Origin: Pseudobacteriovorax antillogorgiicola
GTDB taxonomy: Bacteria > Bdellovibrionota_B > Oligoflexia > Oligoflexales > Oligoflexaceae
Reading direction: 5' to 3'
DNA: 64,000 nucleotides
Assembly: GCF_900177345.1 (NCBI RefSeq)
Contig: NZ_FWZT01000001.1
Coordinates: forward strand, 421,355-485,354
A model generated the notes under the pieces. That model was not told where the DNA came from, did no database searches, and saw nothing but the letters and a program-made list of their open reading frames with translations. The position numbers and the translations under genes are program-made. Position 1 is the first letter of the stretch; each line of letters opens with the position of its first letter. This document shows positions 10,307-22,140 of the stretch, in pieces.

Positions 10307-10693
10307 CTACTCTGACGCAGTCGCATTCATTGATTTAAGGTACTGAGTCGTATAATTCCAAAGGATCACAACAAGAGCTAAAAGTGCACCGCAGCCTAGG
10401 TATATCCCTGGGAGTTTATAGTGTATCAAGCTCAAGTAAAGCCCTAGAACTAGAATCGCGAACTTGAATAAGCCGAGCAACAAGGCCAGCGGCTTTTGCG
10501 CCCGACTGACCTGCCCTTTCGATGCCCGTACGGTCATCAGAGCAAGAAATCCCATGGTCATAATATTGAGGGCAAAAAGCAAGAAACCGATCATGAGAGC
10601 CAGAGCTTCCAATGGCTTCAAAAACTGAAGCCCGCCAACCAAGATGACAAGTCCAACGAAACCAAGAGACATTAATATAGGTTTGAAGTTCAT
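10307..10693 (-). CDS. small membrane protein of the ATP synthase locus (AtpI-like)
   Basis: The protein has 128 residues with four predicted membrane helices (roughly 7-24, 30-52, 68-88 and 95-116) and little else. Its position between an AtpZ-like gene and atpB, and its four-helix layout, match the AtpI family. AtpI is implicated in assembly of the c ring and in Mg2+ handling. The sequence is not one I recognise with certainty, so the assignment rests on context. Its start overlaps the stop of the preceding gene by four bases (ATGA), implying coupling. Confidence 0.65.
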   Translation of the reverse strand: MNFKPILMSLGFVGLVILVGGLQFLKPLEALALMIGFLLFALNIMTMGFLALMTVRASKGQVSRAQKPLALLLGLFKFAILVLGLYLSLIHYKLPGIYLGCGALLALVVILWNYTTQYLKSMNATASE

Positions 10694-10935
10694 GATCCTG
10701 ATCCCTCGTTTTTATCTCTATTCTGTGCTCGAATCATTATGCGAAACATGACATACCAGGATCTGATGATGAGAATCAAGCCCAAAAGGTATGTTACTAT
10801 GGACCAGGTGAAATCTCTGGGATAATTCTCGTCCAGCCAGTCTCCAGCAAACCAAGCAGCGATAATGTAGGTAATCGACTCAAAGTTTGCACCCACGACT
10901 AATGCGTACATTCGATATTTTTCTTGCGGCTTCAT
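10690..10935 (-). CDS. atpZ: AtpZ/AtpI-family protein
   Basis: The protein has 81 residues with two membrane helices. The GDWLDENYPRDFT segment between them matches the short GxWLD motif of the AtpZ/ATPase_gene1 family. These proteins are encoded at the head of F-type ATPase operons and are thought to help assembly or Mg2+/Ca2+ transport. It is the first gene of the leftward atpZ-I-B-E operon, divergent from dnaA. Confidence 0.75.
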   Translation of the reverse strand: MKPQEKYRMYALVVGANFESITYIIAAWFAGDWLDENYPRDFTWSIVTYLLGLILIIRSWYVMFRIMIRAQNRDKNEGSGS

Positions 10936-10955
10936 AAGCTCCCTAATTCATTGAC

Positions 10956-10964
10956 TTATCCACA
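10956..10964 (+). promoter_or_regulatory. DnaA box in the atpZ/dnaA divergent region
   Basis: TTATCCACA is a perfect DnaA-box consensus in the 181-bp intergenic region between atpZ and dnaA. It lies about 155 bases upstream of dnaA. Such a box is commonly used for dnaA autoregulation and could also affect the ATP synthase operon. Confidence 0.75.
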
Positions 10965-11116
10965 GGTACTGCGATCTGTAAACTCTTGTTTCTATTGAAC
11001 TTTTAGTGAATCTTTTAACCTTGATTGGGACATCAAACTTATGGTACTTTTCCTGTTTCGTAGACATGCCTATACGCGTCGTCCAATCTCGGAGCATATA
11101 ACCCAGGAATCTCCTA

Positions 11117-12586
11117 ATGCAAACGCTCTTTCCTCCAGAGTCTGGTGAGTCAAACGAATCCAGCAAAAATCTCGACCCTAAGCAAAGCCCCTGGCTAAAA
11201 ATTAAGCAGCAGCTTAAAGAGCTTATCGAGCCTGATGAGTTTGACAAATGGATCGCACCCCTCGACTCTAAATCTCACAGTGACGACGAAGTGGTTATAT
11301 CTCTGCCCGATATGACTTCCTACCAAGTGATCTTGGATCGCTTTATAGATCAATTTGACTACTGCAAAGCAACCCTAGGGCTTCAGGTTTTCTTCCGGTT
11401 CGAGATAGAAGGCACCGAGTCTACGGCCTCTGAAGTTTTTGAAGATGATAGCTCTACGCTTAATGAACTTCTAAGCCACAACGAAGTTTCCGACCCCGAC
11501 CCACAACCTGACTACACGAGAGAGCCTTCAAGTCCGGTGTCAAGAGCACTCACCCATCACTCTCAGCTCAACACCGAATACACGTTCCAAAACTTTGTTA
11601 ACGGCCCGAGTAATCAGTTCGCTCATGCTTCTTGCCTCGCGGTAGCAGATGCTCCAGGTCAACACTACAACCCGCTATTTCTATATGGCAGCACCGGCTT
11701 GGGCAAAACCCACCTACTCCACGCTGTTGGCAATAAAGTGCTGAAAGTCAAAGAAAATGCCGTCATTACCTACATCACTAGCGAACGATTCATGAACGAA
11801 ATGATATACTGCCTTCGTTTTAATAAGATGTGGGACTTTCGTCGCAAGTACCGAAACTGCGACGTTCTGTTGGTTGATGATATCCAGTTCATCTCTGGTA
11901 AAGAACGGACTCAAGAAGAATTTTTCCATACCTTCAACGCCTTGTATGAAGCCAAAAAACAGATTGTTGTGACATCAGATATTTTTCCCCAGGACATTCC
12001 AGACATAGAAGACCGTCTACGAAACCGCTTCCAATGGGGGCTGATAGCCGATATTCAACCACCAGATATTGAGCATCGTGTCGCTATTCTGATGAACAAA
12101 GCCGACAAGCAAGGAGTACCACTAAGTCAGCATGTCGCTGAATATATTGCAAACCACGCAAAAGGTAATGTGCGCGTCTTGGAGGGAGCACTCCGGCGAG
12201 TGGCTGCGTTTGCTGCACTGCAAGGGGTCCCGATTGATATTGAACTGGCATCCCAGATTCTCCAAGATGTCCTTGGTGACACTGGCACTAAGAATATTAC
12301 TATCGAGAGCATTCAAAAAATTGTCGCTGAGCACTTCAAAGTCAGAGTCGCCGACCTGAAGTCTAAGAAACGGCAACGAGCCTTCTCAATCCCCCGGCAA
12401 ATTGCTATGTTTCTGTCTCGCAATCGCACACAGTCATCTTTTCCAGAGATTGGCGCTGGTTTTGGTGGTAAAGACCACACCACTGTCATGCACGCTGTCA
12501 AGAAAATCGAGCAGGATAAGAAACGTGACATAGAGGTAAAAACCCATATTGAAGCCATTGAACGCAAACTTGACCAACTACATTAA
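11117..12586 (+). CDS. dnaA: chromosomal replication initiator DnaA
   Basis: DnaA binds the oriC boxes and melts the origin. The protein has 489 residues. Domain I (about 22-100) recruits partners, and the acidic, Ser/Pro-rich linker covers about 100-150. The AAA+ domain has Walker A GSTGLGKT at 191-198 and Walker B LLVDDIQF at 251-258. The DNA-binding domain IV ends with the family signature GKDHTTVMHAV at 451-461. An AGGA motif 9 bases upstream supports the ATG start. It is divergent from the atpZ-I-B-E operon, and oriC lies directly downstream. Confidence 0.98.
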   Translation: MQTLFPPESGESNESSKNLDPKQSPWLKIKQQLKELIEPDEFDKWIAPLDSKSHSDDEVVISLPDMTSYQVILDRFIDQFDYCKATLGLQVFFRFEIEGTESTASEVFEDDSSTLNELLSHNEVSDPDPQPDYTREPSSPVSRALTHHSQLNTEYTFQNFVNGPSNQFAHASCLAVADAPGQHYNPLFLYGSTGLGKTHLLHAVGNKVLKVKENAVITYITSERFMNEMIYCLRFNKMWDFRRKYRNCDVLLVDDIQFISGKERTQEEFFHTFNALYEAKKQIVVTSDIFPQDIPDIEDRLRNRFQWGLIADIQPPDIEHRVAILMNKADKQGVPLSQHVAEYIANHAKGNVRVLEGALRRVAAFAALQGVPIDIELASQILQDVLGDTGTKNITIESIQKIVAEHFKVRVADLKSKKRQRAFSIPRQIAMFLSRNRTQSSFPEIGAGFGGKDHTTVMHAVKKIEQDKKRDIEVKTHIEAIERKLDQLH

Positions 12587-12598
12587 CCAGTTCGACGC

Positions 12599-12607
12599 TG
12601 TGGATAA
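12599..12607 (-). promoter_or_regulatory. DnaA box (perfect)
   Basis: TGTGGATAA on the plus strand is TTATCCACA on the minus strand. It is 13 bases after the dnaA stop and is the leftmost box of oriC. Confidence 0.85.
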
Positions 12608-12655
12608 GCTGTTGAAAACCTATGGACAAGCCGTGGATAAGTTCAGGTGAAAAAG

Positions 12656-12664
12656 TTATCCACA
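12656..12664 (+). promoter_or_regulatory. DnaA box (perfect)
   Basis: TTATCCACA in the middle of oriC, followed by a run of degenerate boxes up to 12710. Confidence 0.87.
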
Positions 12665-12754
12665 TTTTTATCCCTAGCTTATCCCCCGAGTTATCCATAA
12701 CTTAACCACAGGCTGCGACCATGATTTTTAATAATATATTAGGCACTTACAATC

Positions 12755-12763
12755 TTATCCACA
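12755..12763 (+). promoter_or_regulatory. DnaA box (perfect), adjacent to the DnaA-trio
   Basis: TTATCCACA between the two A+T-rich tracts. Its orientation and position, nine bases before the triplet array, fit the box from which DnaA loads onto single-stranded DNA. Confidence 0.88.
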
Positions 12764-12772
12764 AAATCAAGC

Positions 12773-12793
12773 CTACAACTACTATTACTACTA
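12773..12793. promoter_or_regulatory. DnaA-trio-like triplet array
   Basis: Plus-strand triplets from 12773 read CTA, CAA, CTA, CTA, TTA, CTA, CTA. On the opposite strand this is a 3'-GAT-5' repeat running outward from the DnaA box at 12755-12763, which is the polarity described for the DnaA-trio of Bacillus subtilis. Six of seven triplets fit the 3'-(G/A)A(T/A)-5' rule. Confidence 0.7.
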
Positions 12794-12842
12794 TTTAAAG
12801 AGATAACTATTTATTTATCTAATAACAGGCAACGGAGCTCAG

Positions 12843-13961
12843 ATGAAAGTTAGCATTGGAAAAAGCCAGCTCAGCACAGCTACCACCAGATCCCAAGGTG
12901 CTATCTCAGAACGAAGCCTAGCCCAGATTGGGCTCCGGGCAGAAGACGGTCGGTTGCATGTCTCAGTAGCGGATCGAGTTCTTGTGATTTATTGCAGTAT
13001 GGAATGTACAGTTCATGAAGACGGTGAGTCATTTGTTCCAGCTAGACTGTTCGCGGATGTCGTTCGCCAGTTACCTGACGGGCCTGTCATCTTAGAACTC
13101 ACAGGCAGCTTTTTAACAATCACTGCTGGAGAACGAGGTGAATTCGAAATGAAGCTGCCTCGCATTGACTCTAAGGTTTGGAGAGAGCCCCCTAGCATCA
13201 ACTCCAGTAACACTGCTGAGCTTCCTACCGAGAAACTTTCCTATATGATCGATCAGGTTCAGTTTTGTGTCGCGCACGAATCTCCTCGTAACTATGGGGC
13301 AGTAGGATTCCTTCACAAACCCGAAGGCAATAGAATGCGCTTAGTTGGCACAGATGGCTACCGTTTATCATTTTCCGAAATGGAGAGTGAACTCCCAGAA
13401 AACTTTCTCGACAGCGGCGTTTGTTTATCTAAGCGGGCGCTAAACGAGCTTCAGCGGATGTGTGGTGAGGGCTTCGAAACGGTGAAAGTTTCAATCTCGG
13501 AAGATAAAACAACTCTCCTCACGGAAGTCCCCGACTATCAAATCTATGTGCGCCTTTCTGCTGTAAAGTACCCGAACTATCAAGGGGTTTTGCCTAAGAA
13601 AAAACTAACTCCTATTTCAATACCAAGGCCTTACTTTCAAAGTGTTACTAAGAGGGTGCTTTTAGCGTCTGATAAGACTCGTGCTTTACAGTTGTGCTTT
13701 TCAGATTCCTCGCTTACCTTAAAGTCTAGAACCGTTGGAAGTTCAGAGAGCCAGGAGAGTATCGCGCTTTCCAACTACAAAGATGGCGATCGCGAGTTGG
13801 CCATCAATGGGAAGTTTTTAACTGATGTTTTCTCGACAATAAGTAGCGACGAGGTGACGCTGAACTTTCATTCAGAAGAGGATCCCATTGTCTTGGTGCC
13901 TAACTCTGAGCCAGCCTCATGCCAATCGATGCATGTTCTTGTGCCAATTCGCGAAAGCTAG
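12843..13961 (+). CDS. dnaN: DNA polymerase III beta subunit (sliding clamp)
   Basis: The protein has 372 residues, the normal length of the clamp, built from three similar domains. It ends with SMHVLVPIRES, close to the family's usual M-P-M-R-like terminus, and contains YPNYQGVLP, matching the Y-P-(D/N)-Y-(R/Q) motif. It encircles DNA and tethers the replicative polymerase. An ACGGAGCTCAG ribosome binding site precedes the ATG. It is immediately after oriC and 55 bases before gyrB. Confidence 0.96.
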   Translation: MKVSIGKSQLSTATTRSQGAISERSLAQIGLRAEDGRLHVSVADRVLVIYCSMECTVHEDGESFVPARLFADVVRQLPDGPVILELTGSFLTITAGERGEFEMKLPRIDSKVWREPPSINSSNTAELPTEKLSYMIDQVQFCVAHESPRNYGAVGFLHKPEGNRMRLVGTDGYRLSFSEMESELPENFLDSGVCLSKRALNELQRMCGEGFETVKVSISEDKTTLLTEVPDYQIYVRLSAVKYPNYQGVLPKKKLTPISIPRPYFQSVTKRVLLASDKTRALQLCFSDSSLTLKSRTVGSSESQESIALSNYKDGDRELAINGKFLTDVFSTISSDEVTLNFHSEEDPIVLVPNSEPASCQSMHVLVPIRES

Positions 13962-14001
13962 CCGTTAGGGCCAAATATAATCGGATCGAATTAATTTGTA
14001 A

Positions 14002-16458
<2,457 letters not shown>

Positions 16459-16473
16459 ACTGGTTAGGTGACC

Positions 16474-18915
16474 ATGGAAAATACACAAATTCAGCCAATT
16501 CATATCGAAGACGAACTTAAAGCGTCTTTTCTCGATTATTCGATGTCCGTGATTGTTTCACGGGCTCTTCCTGATGTTCGCGATGGACTTAAGCCAGTTC
16601 ACCGACGGATTTTATATGCGATGAACCTTCTGAAGAACTTTCACAATCGCCCCTACCTGAAATCAGCTAGGATTGTCGGTGAAGTGATCGGTCGTTTCCA
16701 CCCCCATGGTGATAGCGCTGTGTACGATGCACTCGTTCGGATGGCTCAAAACTTTTCGATGCGTTACCCCCTGGTGGATGGACAGGGTAACTTTGGTTCC
16801 GTTGATGGTGACTCGCCCGCTGCCATGCGTTACACCGAGGTACGACTCAAAAAATTGAGCGACTTGCTCCTCGAAGACATTGAAAAGGAAACGGTCGACT
16901 TTGGGCCGAACTATGACAATAAAGAAGTTGAGCCCCTGGTTCTGCCAACAAAAGTCCCGAGTCTTCTCGTTAACGGCGCAAGTGGTATTGCCGTTGGTAT
17001 GGCCACAAACGTACCGCCACATAACATGACGGAAATCATCGATGCTTTGCTCGCCTTGATTGAAGATGAGGACTTAAGCTTTGATAGAATTCTTGAGATT
17101 GTTCAGGGGCCGGACTTCCCGACACGTGGAATCATCCATGGTCGAGCGGGGATCATCCAGGCAATGATGACCGGCCGTGGCTCGGTCGTTATGCGTGCTC
17201 GGGCTGAAGTGGAAGATATGAGTACCAGTGGCCGTCAGCGAATTATTGTCACCGAGCTACCCTATCAGGTCAATAAAGCGAAGCTCCTTGAAAAGATCGC
17301 TGATTTGGTTCGGAACAAGAAGATCGAAGGCATCTCGGATCTTCGGGATGAATCAGCACAGGAAGATATTCGCGTTGTAATTGAGCTTCGAAAAGGTGAG
17401 CAAGGGGAGATTATTCTCAACAACCTTTACAAGCTGACCCCACTTCAATCGACATTCGGCATCAATACGGTTGCCCTGGTGAATGGCATTCCCAAGCTCT
17501 TGAATATTAAAGAGGTCTTGGAATCTTTCTATCAACATCGTCGGGAAGTTATCATCCGACGAACCGCCTATGAGTTGAGAAAGTCAGAAGAAAAAGCGCA
17601 TATTTTACTCGGTTTGAAAACCGCAGTAGAAAATGTAGATGATGTAGTCCAAACCATACGATCGGCGGCAGACAGCAAGGCTGCTCATGAACAACTAGTC
17701 GCTAAGTACGATCTCAGTGATATTCAGGCGAAAGCCATTCTAGATATGAGATTGGCTCGATTGACGGGTCTAGAACGTGACAAGATTGTTGCTGACTATC
17801 AAGAAATCATGGAAGTCATTCGCGATTTGCGAGACATCTTAGACACTCCTCAACGAGTGACCAACATCATCAAAGATGAGCTTATAGCGCTCCGCGAGGA
17901 GTTTGGAGATGAGCGCGCTACGGAAATTGTCGCTTCCGATGCGGATGAGCTAACTATGGAAGCCTTGGTTGCGGATGAAGATGTAGCCGTCACCATTACC
18001 CATGCTGGCTACATCAAACGAACCCCCATTGACGAGATCCGTGCCCAAAAACGGGGTGGCAAGGGACGTTCTGGAATGAAAACCAAAAGTGAAGACCTTG
18101 TTCATGACATCTTCATTGCTTCAAACCACCAGTCTTTGCTTTGCTTCACAAATCAGGGCCGTGTCTATGACAAGAAAGTTTACCGGATTCCAGAAGTTGC
18201 CCTTGCGGGGCGAGGGACGCACTTTGCCAACTTGATTAAACTCAACGAAGGCGAAAAAGTTGTTTCCGTTTTGCCGGTTAAAGAGTTTTCTGAAGGTACC
18301 TACGTGGTTTCTGTCACCGCAAACGGCTATGTGAAGAAAACCGATTTGATGTCCTACAACAAGTTGAGATCCAGTGGCATCATTGGTCTAAAACTTGAAG
18401 AGGGAGACCGACTGGTATCCTGTATGATTGCTTGTGACGAAGATCACCTTCTCATTGCAACAAAGCTGGGTAAGGCCATTCGATTCCCAGTGAAGGATAT
18501 AAGAGCTATGGGTCGCTCAGCTCGCGGAGTCACCGGCATTAAGTTCTCCGAAGATGGTGATAATGTCATAGGCTTGACGGTTCTAAATGCAGTCGACCCG
18601 ATTCTCTCGGTCTGTGAGAATGGCTATGGAAAGAGAACTCCTCTAGAAGAGTACCGAGTTCAGACGAGGGCTGGCAAAGGCATCTACACGATCAAGGTCA
18701 CTGAGAGAAATGGCCCGGTCGTAGGTACACTTCAAGTTTCTCCTGATGATCACATCATGGTGATGACCTCGTCTGGTAAGGTCATGAGGTTTACCGTGGA
18801 CGAAGTTGGAGTGATTGGACGATTAACCCAAGGTGTTCGCTTGATGAATGTGGATGAAGGTGAGAAGATAATCAGTCTGACCAAGATTACCATGATTGAA
18901 GGACAAGAGGTTTAA
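16474..18915 (+). CDS. gyrA: DNA gyrase subunit A
   Basis: This is the DNA-cleaving subunit of gyrase. I favour the ATG at 16474 (813 residues), because the AGGTGA five bases upstream fits as its ribosome binding site; an in-frame GTG at 16468 would add two residues. The catalytic tyrosine is in [10 protein letters not shown] (Tyr120 by this start). The quinolone-determining region reads [15 protein letters not shown], with the sensitive-type Ser and Asp residues. The GyrA box is QKRGGKG in the C-terminal beta-pinwheel. No intein is present. Confidence 0.97.
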   Translation: MENTQIQPIHIEDELKASFLDYSMSVIVSRALPDVRDGLKPVHRRILYAMNLLKNFHNRPYLKSARIVGEVIGRFHPHGDSAVYDALVRMAQNFSMRYPLVDGQGNFGSVDGDSPAAMRYTEVRLKKLSDLLLEDIEKETVDFGPNYDNKEVEPLVLPTKVPSLLVNGASGIAVGMATNVPPHNMTEIIDALLALIEDEDLSFDRILEIVQGPDFPTRGIIHGRAGIIQAMMTGRGSVVMRARAEVEDMSTSGRQRIIVTELPYQVNKAKLLEKIADLVRNKKIEGISDLRDESAQEDIRVVIELRKGEQGEIILNNLYKLTPLQSTFGINTVALVNGIPKLLNIKEVLESFYQHRREVIIRRTAYELRKSEEKAHILLGLKTAVENVDDVVQTIRSAADSKAAHEQLVAKYDLSDIQAKAILDMRLARLTGLERDKIVADYQEIMEVIRDLRDILDTPQRVTNIIKDELIALREEFGDERATEIVASDADELTMEALVADEDVAVTITHAGYIKRTPIDEIRAQKRGGKGRSGMKTKSEDLVHDIFIASNHQSLLCFTNQGRVYDKKVYRIPEVALAGRGTHFANLIKLNEGEKVVSVLPVKEFSEGTYVVSVTANGYVKKTDLMSYNKLRSSGIIGLKLEEGDRLVSCMIACDEDHLLIATKLGKAIRFPVKDIRAMGRSARGVTGIKFSEDGDNVIGLTVLNAVDPILSVCENGYGKRTPLEEYRVQTRAGKGIYTIKVTERNGPVVGTLQVSPDDHIMVMTSSGKVMRFTVDEVGVIGRLTQGVRLMNVDEGEKIISLTKITMIEGQEV

Positions 18916-18918
18916 TTC

Positions 18919-19212
18919 GTGACCCAACTAGACAAAGAGACTGTTTTGCAAGTTGCTAGGCTTGCAAAACTTGCTCTTTCTGATGACGAAGCAGAGTATT
19001 ATCGCCATCAGCTCTCCCTGGTCACGTCCTATTTCTCTGCGCTAGATCAAGCCGTTGACACACTTGGTGACTCTTGGCGATCGGATATTCATAAGCCTGA
19101 GACTCCAGAGCGTCCTGATACAGTTCAGACCTCTGGAGTCTTGGATGATGTATTGCAATCAGCTCCAAAGGCTGTGGGAACGGCTTTTCAGGTGCCTAGG
19201 ATCATTGAGTAG
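18919..19212 (+). CDS. gatC: Asp/Glu-tRNA amidotransferase subunit C
   Basis: The small subunit (97 residues, GTG start preceded by AGAGG) holds GatA and GatB together in the enzyme that converts mischarged Glu-tRNA(Gln) and/or Asp-tRNA(Asn). The N-terminal LDKETVLQVARLAKLALSDDE segment is the GatC family pattern, and the PERPDTVQTSGVLDDVLQ segment the usual C-terminal part. It starts three bases after gyrA, so it may be co-transcribed. Confidence 0.93.
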   Translation: MTQLDKETVLQVARLAKLALSDDEAEYYRHQLSLVTSYFSALDQAVDTLGDSWRSDIHKPETPERPDTVQTSGVLDDVLQSAPKAVGTAFQVPRIIE

Positions 19213-19220
19213 GTGGGGTT

Positions 19221-20675
19221 ATGTTGGATCCTATAACTGCAGAAGCCTGGACCATATCGCAAAGCGTCAATCGAGATCTTATTGACCCTCTTGAAGTTGC
19301 AAAATCTTATGCAGATCGGGTTGAAATCAATCATCGCGATCTAAACACCCATATCAATTGGGACAAGGCAGCCATTATCGATGCTGCTGAGAAACAAAAC
19401 GACTATATTGTGGCTGCAAAAAAAGCCAAGAAGCTGCTGCCCTTAGCTGGAGTACCAATTGTCGTCAAAGACAATTTGATGACCAAAGGGACAACAGTCA
19501 CCTGTGGCTCTAAATTCCTTAAGTCCTACAGAAGTCCTTACGACGCTACGGTTATTGAAAAACTAAGAGCCGCTGGAGCTATTTTCATGGGTCGAGCTAA
19601 TATGGACGAGTTTGCTATGGGCTCGTCCAATGAAAACTCCGCTTGGGGCCCAGTTAAAAATCCAGTCAATAAATCACACGTTCCTGGTGGGTCTTCCGGT
19701 GGATCAGCAGCAGCAGTTGCTGCGCACTTAGCCCCCCTTGCCCTAGGGACAGACACAGGAGGTAGCATTCGGCAACCAGCTAGCTTCTGTGGTGTAGTTG
19801 GAATGAAACCTAGCTATGGTCGTGTTAGCCGCTATGGCCTAGTTGCTTTTGGCTCTTCTTTGGATCAAGTTGGTCCTATTGCGACAACGGTCCGGGACGC
19901 AGCCCTTTTGTACGATGTCATCGCAGGCCACGATCCTAAAGATTCAAGTTCCGCAAATCGGCCCATAGAACCGATACATGGTTTGGTAAATCGCTGGCAA
20001 GACCTGGAAGGCCATCGCATCGGAATTATCGAAGAATGTTTTGATGATGGCTTACAGGACGACGTCAAGGTGAAAGTCCAGCAGGCGATTGAGACTATGC
20101 GTCGCGCAGGAGCTGAAATCAAAACTGTCAGCCTACCCCATCTAAAGTATAGCGTTGCATGTTACTACGTTCTTGCTACCGCCGAGGTTTCTTCGAATCT
20201 CTCTCGATTTGATGGAGTTCGTTTCGGTGAACGGCAGGACCACGAAAGTCTTGAGCAGATGTACCTTGCATCTCGCTCTGAAGGTTTTGGCAAAGAAGTG
20301 AAGCAGCGAATAATGCTGGGAACCTTTGGGTTGTCGTCCGGCTACTATAATGCCTACTATGACAAGGCTACAAGGGTTCGAGAATTGATTCGACAGGATT
20401 TTCAGAATGTCTTTGATTCTGGTATCGATATCTTAGTGTCGCCCACGGCTCCTACTACTGCTTTTGAGCTTGGCAAGAAAACACGAGACTCCTTAGCCAT
20501 GTACCTCAGTGATGTGTATACCATTGGCGCGAACCTGTCCGGGATTCCCGCGATCTCTGTACCTTGTGGTACAGATCAAAAAGGCTTGCCGATTGCAGTT
20601 CAGCTTATGACCCCAATGTTTCGAGAAGATCTGCTGTTTAAAGGAGCCTACGTTTATGAACAGTCAAGAGCCTGA
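19221..20675 (+). CDS. gatA: Asp/Glu-tRNA amidotransferase subunit A
   Basis: This is the amidase subunit (484 residues), which releases ammonia from glutamine. The Ser-cis-Ser-Lys triad is visible as Lys83 (IVVKDN), Ser158 (GGSSGGS at 156-162) and Ser182 (DTGGSIRQPASFCG). The C-terminus overlaps the gatB start by 20 bases. The complete gatCAB set implies indirect charging of glutamine and/or asparagine tRNA. Confidence 0.97.
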   Translation: MLDPITAEAWTISQSVNRDLIDPLEVAKSYADRVEINHRDLNTHINWDKAAIIDAAEKQNDYIVAAKKAKKLLPLAGVPIVVKDNLMTKGTTVTCGSKFLKSYRSPYDATVIEKLRAAGAIFMGRANMDEFAMGSSNENSAWGPVKNPVNKSHVPGGSSGGSAAAVAAHLAPLALGTDTGGSIRQPASFCGVVGMKPSYGRVSRYGLVAFGSSLDQVGPIATTVRDAALLYDVIAGHDPKDSSSANRPIEPIHGLVNRWQDLEGHRIGIIEECFDDGLQDDVKVKVQQAIETMRRAGAEIKTVSLPHLKYSVACYYVLATAEVSSNLSRFDGVRFGERQDHESLEQMYLASRSEGFGKEVKQRIMLGTFGLSSGYYNAYYDKATRVRELIRQDFQNVFDSGIDILVSPTAPTTAFELGKKTRDSLAMYLSDVYTIGANLSGIPAISVPCGTDQKGLPIAVQLMTPMFREDLLFKGAYVYEQSRA

Positions 20676-22140
20676 AGGGCTTGGCTTCTTAGATCATCCC
20701 TTGATGCAACGCTTTGAGCCGGTAATCGGACTAGAAGTTCATTGTCAGCTGGCAACGAAGAGTAAGTTATTTTGCAATTGCTCCACGGAATTTGGAGCAG
20801 GGGCCAACCATAACACATGCCCCGTTTGCCTAGGACTACCAGGCACATTACCTGTACTTAACAGGCAAGCAGTGGACTATGCGGTGGCTATGGGTTTAGC
20901 GATCGAAGGCTCTATTCAAGAGACCAGTGTCTTTGCTAGGAAACAGTACTTTTATCCCGATCTACCAAAAGGCTATCAGATATCACAGTATGACCTCCCC
21001 TATTGCCTAGGTGGGGCTATTCGCCTAGACAGTGGATACGAAATACAGCTGACAAGAATCCATATCGAAGAGGATGCGGGAAAGAATGTTCATGGAGATA
21101 ATGCCAGCTATGTGGATTTGAATCGGGCAGGTATTCCCTTAATTGAAATAGTGAGCGAGCCTGTTATTCGCACACCGCAAGAAGCTGTGGAGTACTTGAA
21201 GAAGCTGCGAACAATGGCACGATATTTAGAAATATCCGATGGAAATATGGAAGAAGGTTCGTTTCGCTGTGATGCAAATGTATCAGTACGTGCTCGTGGT
21301 CAATCGCAGCTAGGCACACGTACAGAGATCAAGAATCTGAACTCATTTAAGAGCATTGAACGGGCCATTACTTATGAGATTTTTAGGCAAATCGATGTGA
21401 TTGATGCTGGAGATCGGGTGATCCAACAGACCCTTCTGTTCGATACCGCCTTAGGTAAAACCCAAGCCCTTCGTTCGAAGGAAGATAGTCACGACTACCG
21501 CTACTTTCCAGATCCTGACTTAGGCTGTCTTATGCTTTCGAAGGAACGGATAGATAAAATCAGAGACAATCTACCAGAGCTTCCAGAAGCTAAAGCCCAG
21601 CGATTTCAGGACCAATTCTCTTTAAGCTCTTACGATGCGACGCAATTAACTACTGAGAAGGGTCTTGCGACATATTTTGAAGAAGTCGTTAGCCAGGCAG
21701 GCAATGGGGTGGCACCCAAGCTAGCTGCAAATTGGACTCTCACCGAGGTGCTGCGCGTACTTTCTGAAAACGACCTAGAAATCGAGGCAAGCCCCATTTC
21801 CCCTACTCAACTCGCGGAATTGCTAAACCTCATCAGCGATGGAACCATATCTGGCAAAATTGCAAAGAGGGTGTTCGAACTAATGTTGAGTCGGACAGAA
21901 AACCCTAAGAAAATTGTAGAACAAGAGGGGCTCGTTCAGATTTCGGACGAATCGAAGATTCAGTCAGTGATAAAAGAGATCTTGGATAAAAATGGCGCTC
22001 AGGTCGAAGAGTACCTTTCAGGAAAAGATAAGGTTTTGGGGTTTTTCGTAGGTCAGGTGATGAAGGCTTTTCAAGGTAAATGCAATCCTAGCTTAGTCAA
22101 TAAAATCTTAAAAGATCAGCTTAATGACAGACGTAAATAA
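20656..22140 (+). CDS. gatB: Asp/Glu-tRNA amidotransferase subunit B
   Basis: The protein (494 residues) binds the mischarged tRNA and transfers ammonia. Family motifs are IGLEVHCQL, YFYPDLPKGYQISQYD, and EDAGKN with the following DLNRAGIPLIEIVSEP. The C-terminal YqeY-like tail domain is present to the end. The ATG at 20656 is supported by AAAGGAG at a suitable distance. An internal ATG at 20704 (MQRFEPVIGLEVH) is the usual family N-terminus but has no good ribosome binding site. Confidence 0.96.
   Translation: MNSQEPEGLGFLDHPLMQRFEPVIGLEVHCQLATKSKLFCNCSTEFGAGANHNTCPVCLGLPGTLPVLNRQAVDYAVAMGLAIEGSIQETSVFARKQYFYPDLPKGYQISQYDLPYCLGGAIRLDSGYEIQLTRIHIEEDAGKNVHGDNASYVDLNRAGIPLIEIVSEPVIRTPQEAVEYLKKLRTMARYLEISDGNMEEGSFRCDANVSVRARGQSQLGTRTEIKNLNSFKSIERAITYEIFRQIDVIDAGDRVIQQTLLFDTALGKTQALRSKEDSHDYRYFPDPDLGCLMLSKERIDKIRDNLPELPEAKAQRFQDQFSLSSYDATQLTTEKGLATYFEEVVSQAGNGVAPKLAANWTLTEVLRVLSENDLEIEASPISPTQLAELLNLISDGTISGKIAKRVFELMLSRTENPKKIVEQEGLVQISDESKIQSVIKEILDKNGAQVEEYLSGKDKVLGFFVGQVMKAFQGKCNPSLVNKILKDQLNDRRK

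Larger units (their letters stand above)
12587..12842. other. oriC: replication origin oriC
   Basis: This is the 256-bp dnaA-dnaN intergenic region. It contains three perfect DnaA boxes (12599-12607 minus, 12656-12664 plus, 12755-12763 plus). Degenerate boxes lie at 12632-12640, 12679-12687, 12691-12699 and 12702-12710. An A+T-rich tract lies at about 12721-12751 and a second at 12794-12830. A DnaA-trio-like triplet array follows the last box. Position and content are those of a bacterial origin; the strand-opening site is inferred. Confidence 0.92.

Noticed and set aside
16663..17022. 119-residue frame antisense to gyrA
   Set aside because: It is a shadow of the conserved breakage-reunion domain, without a start signal.
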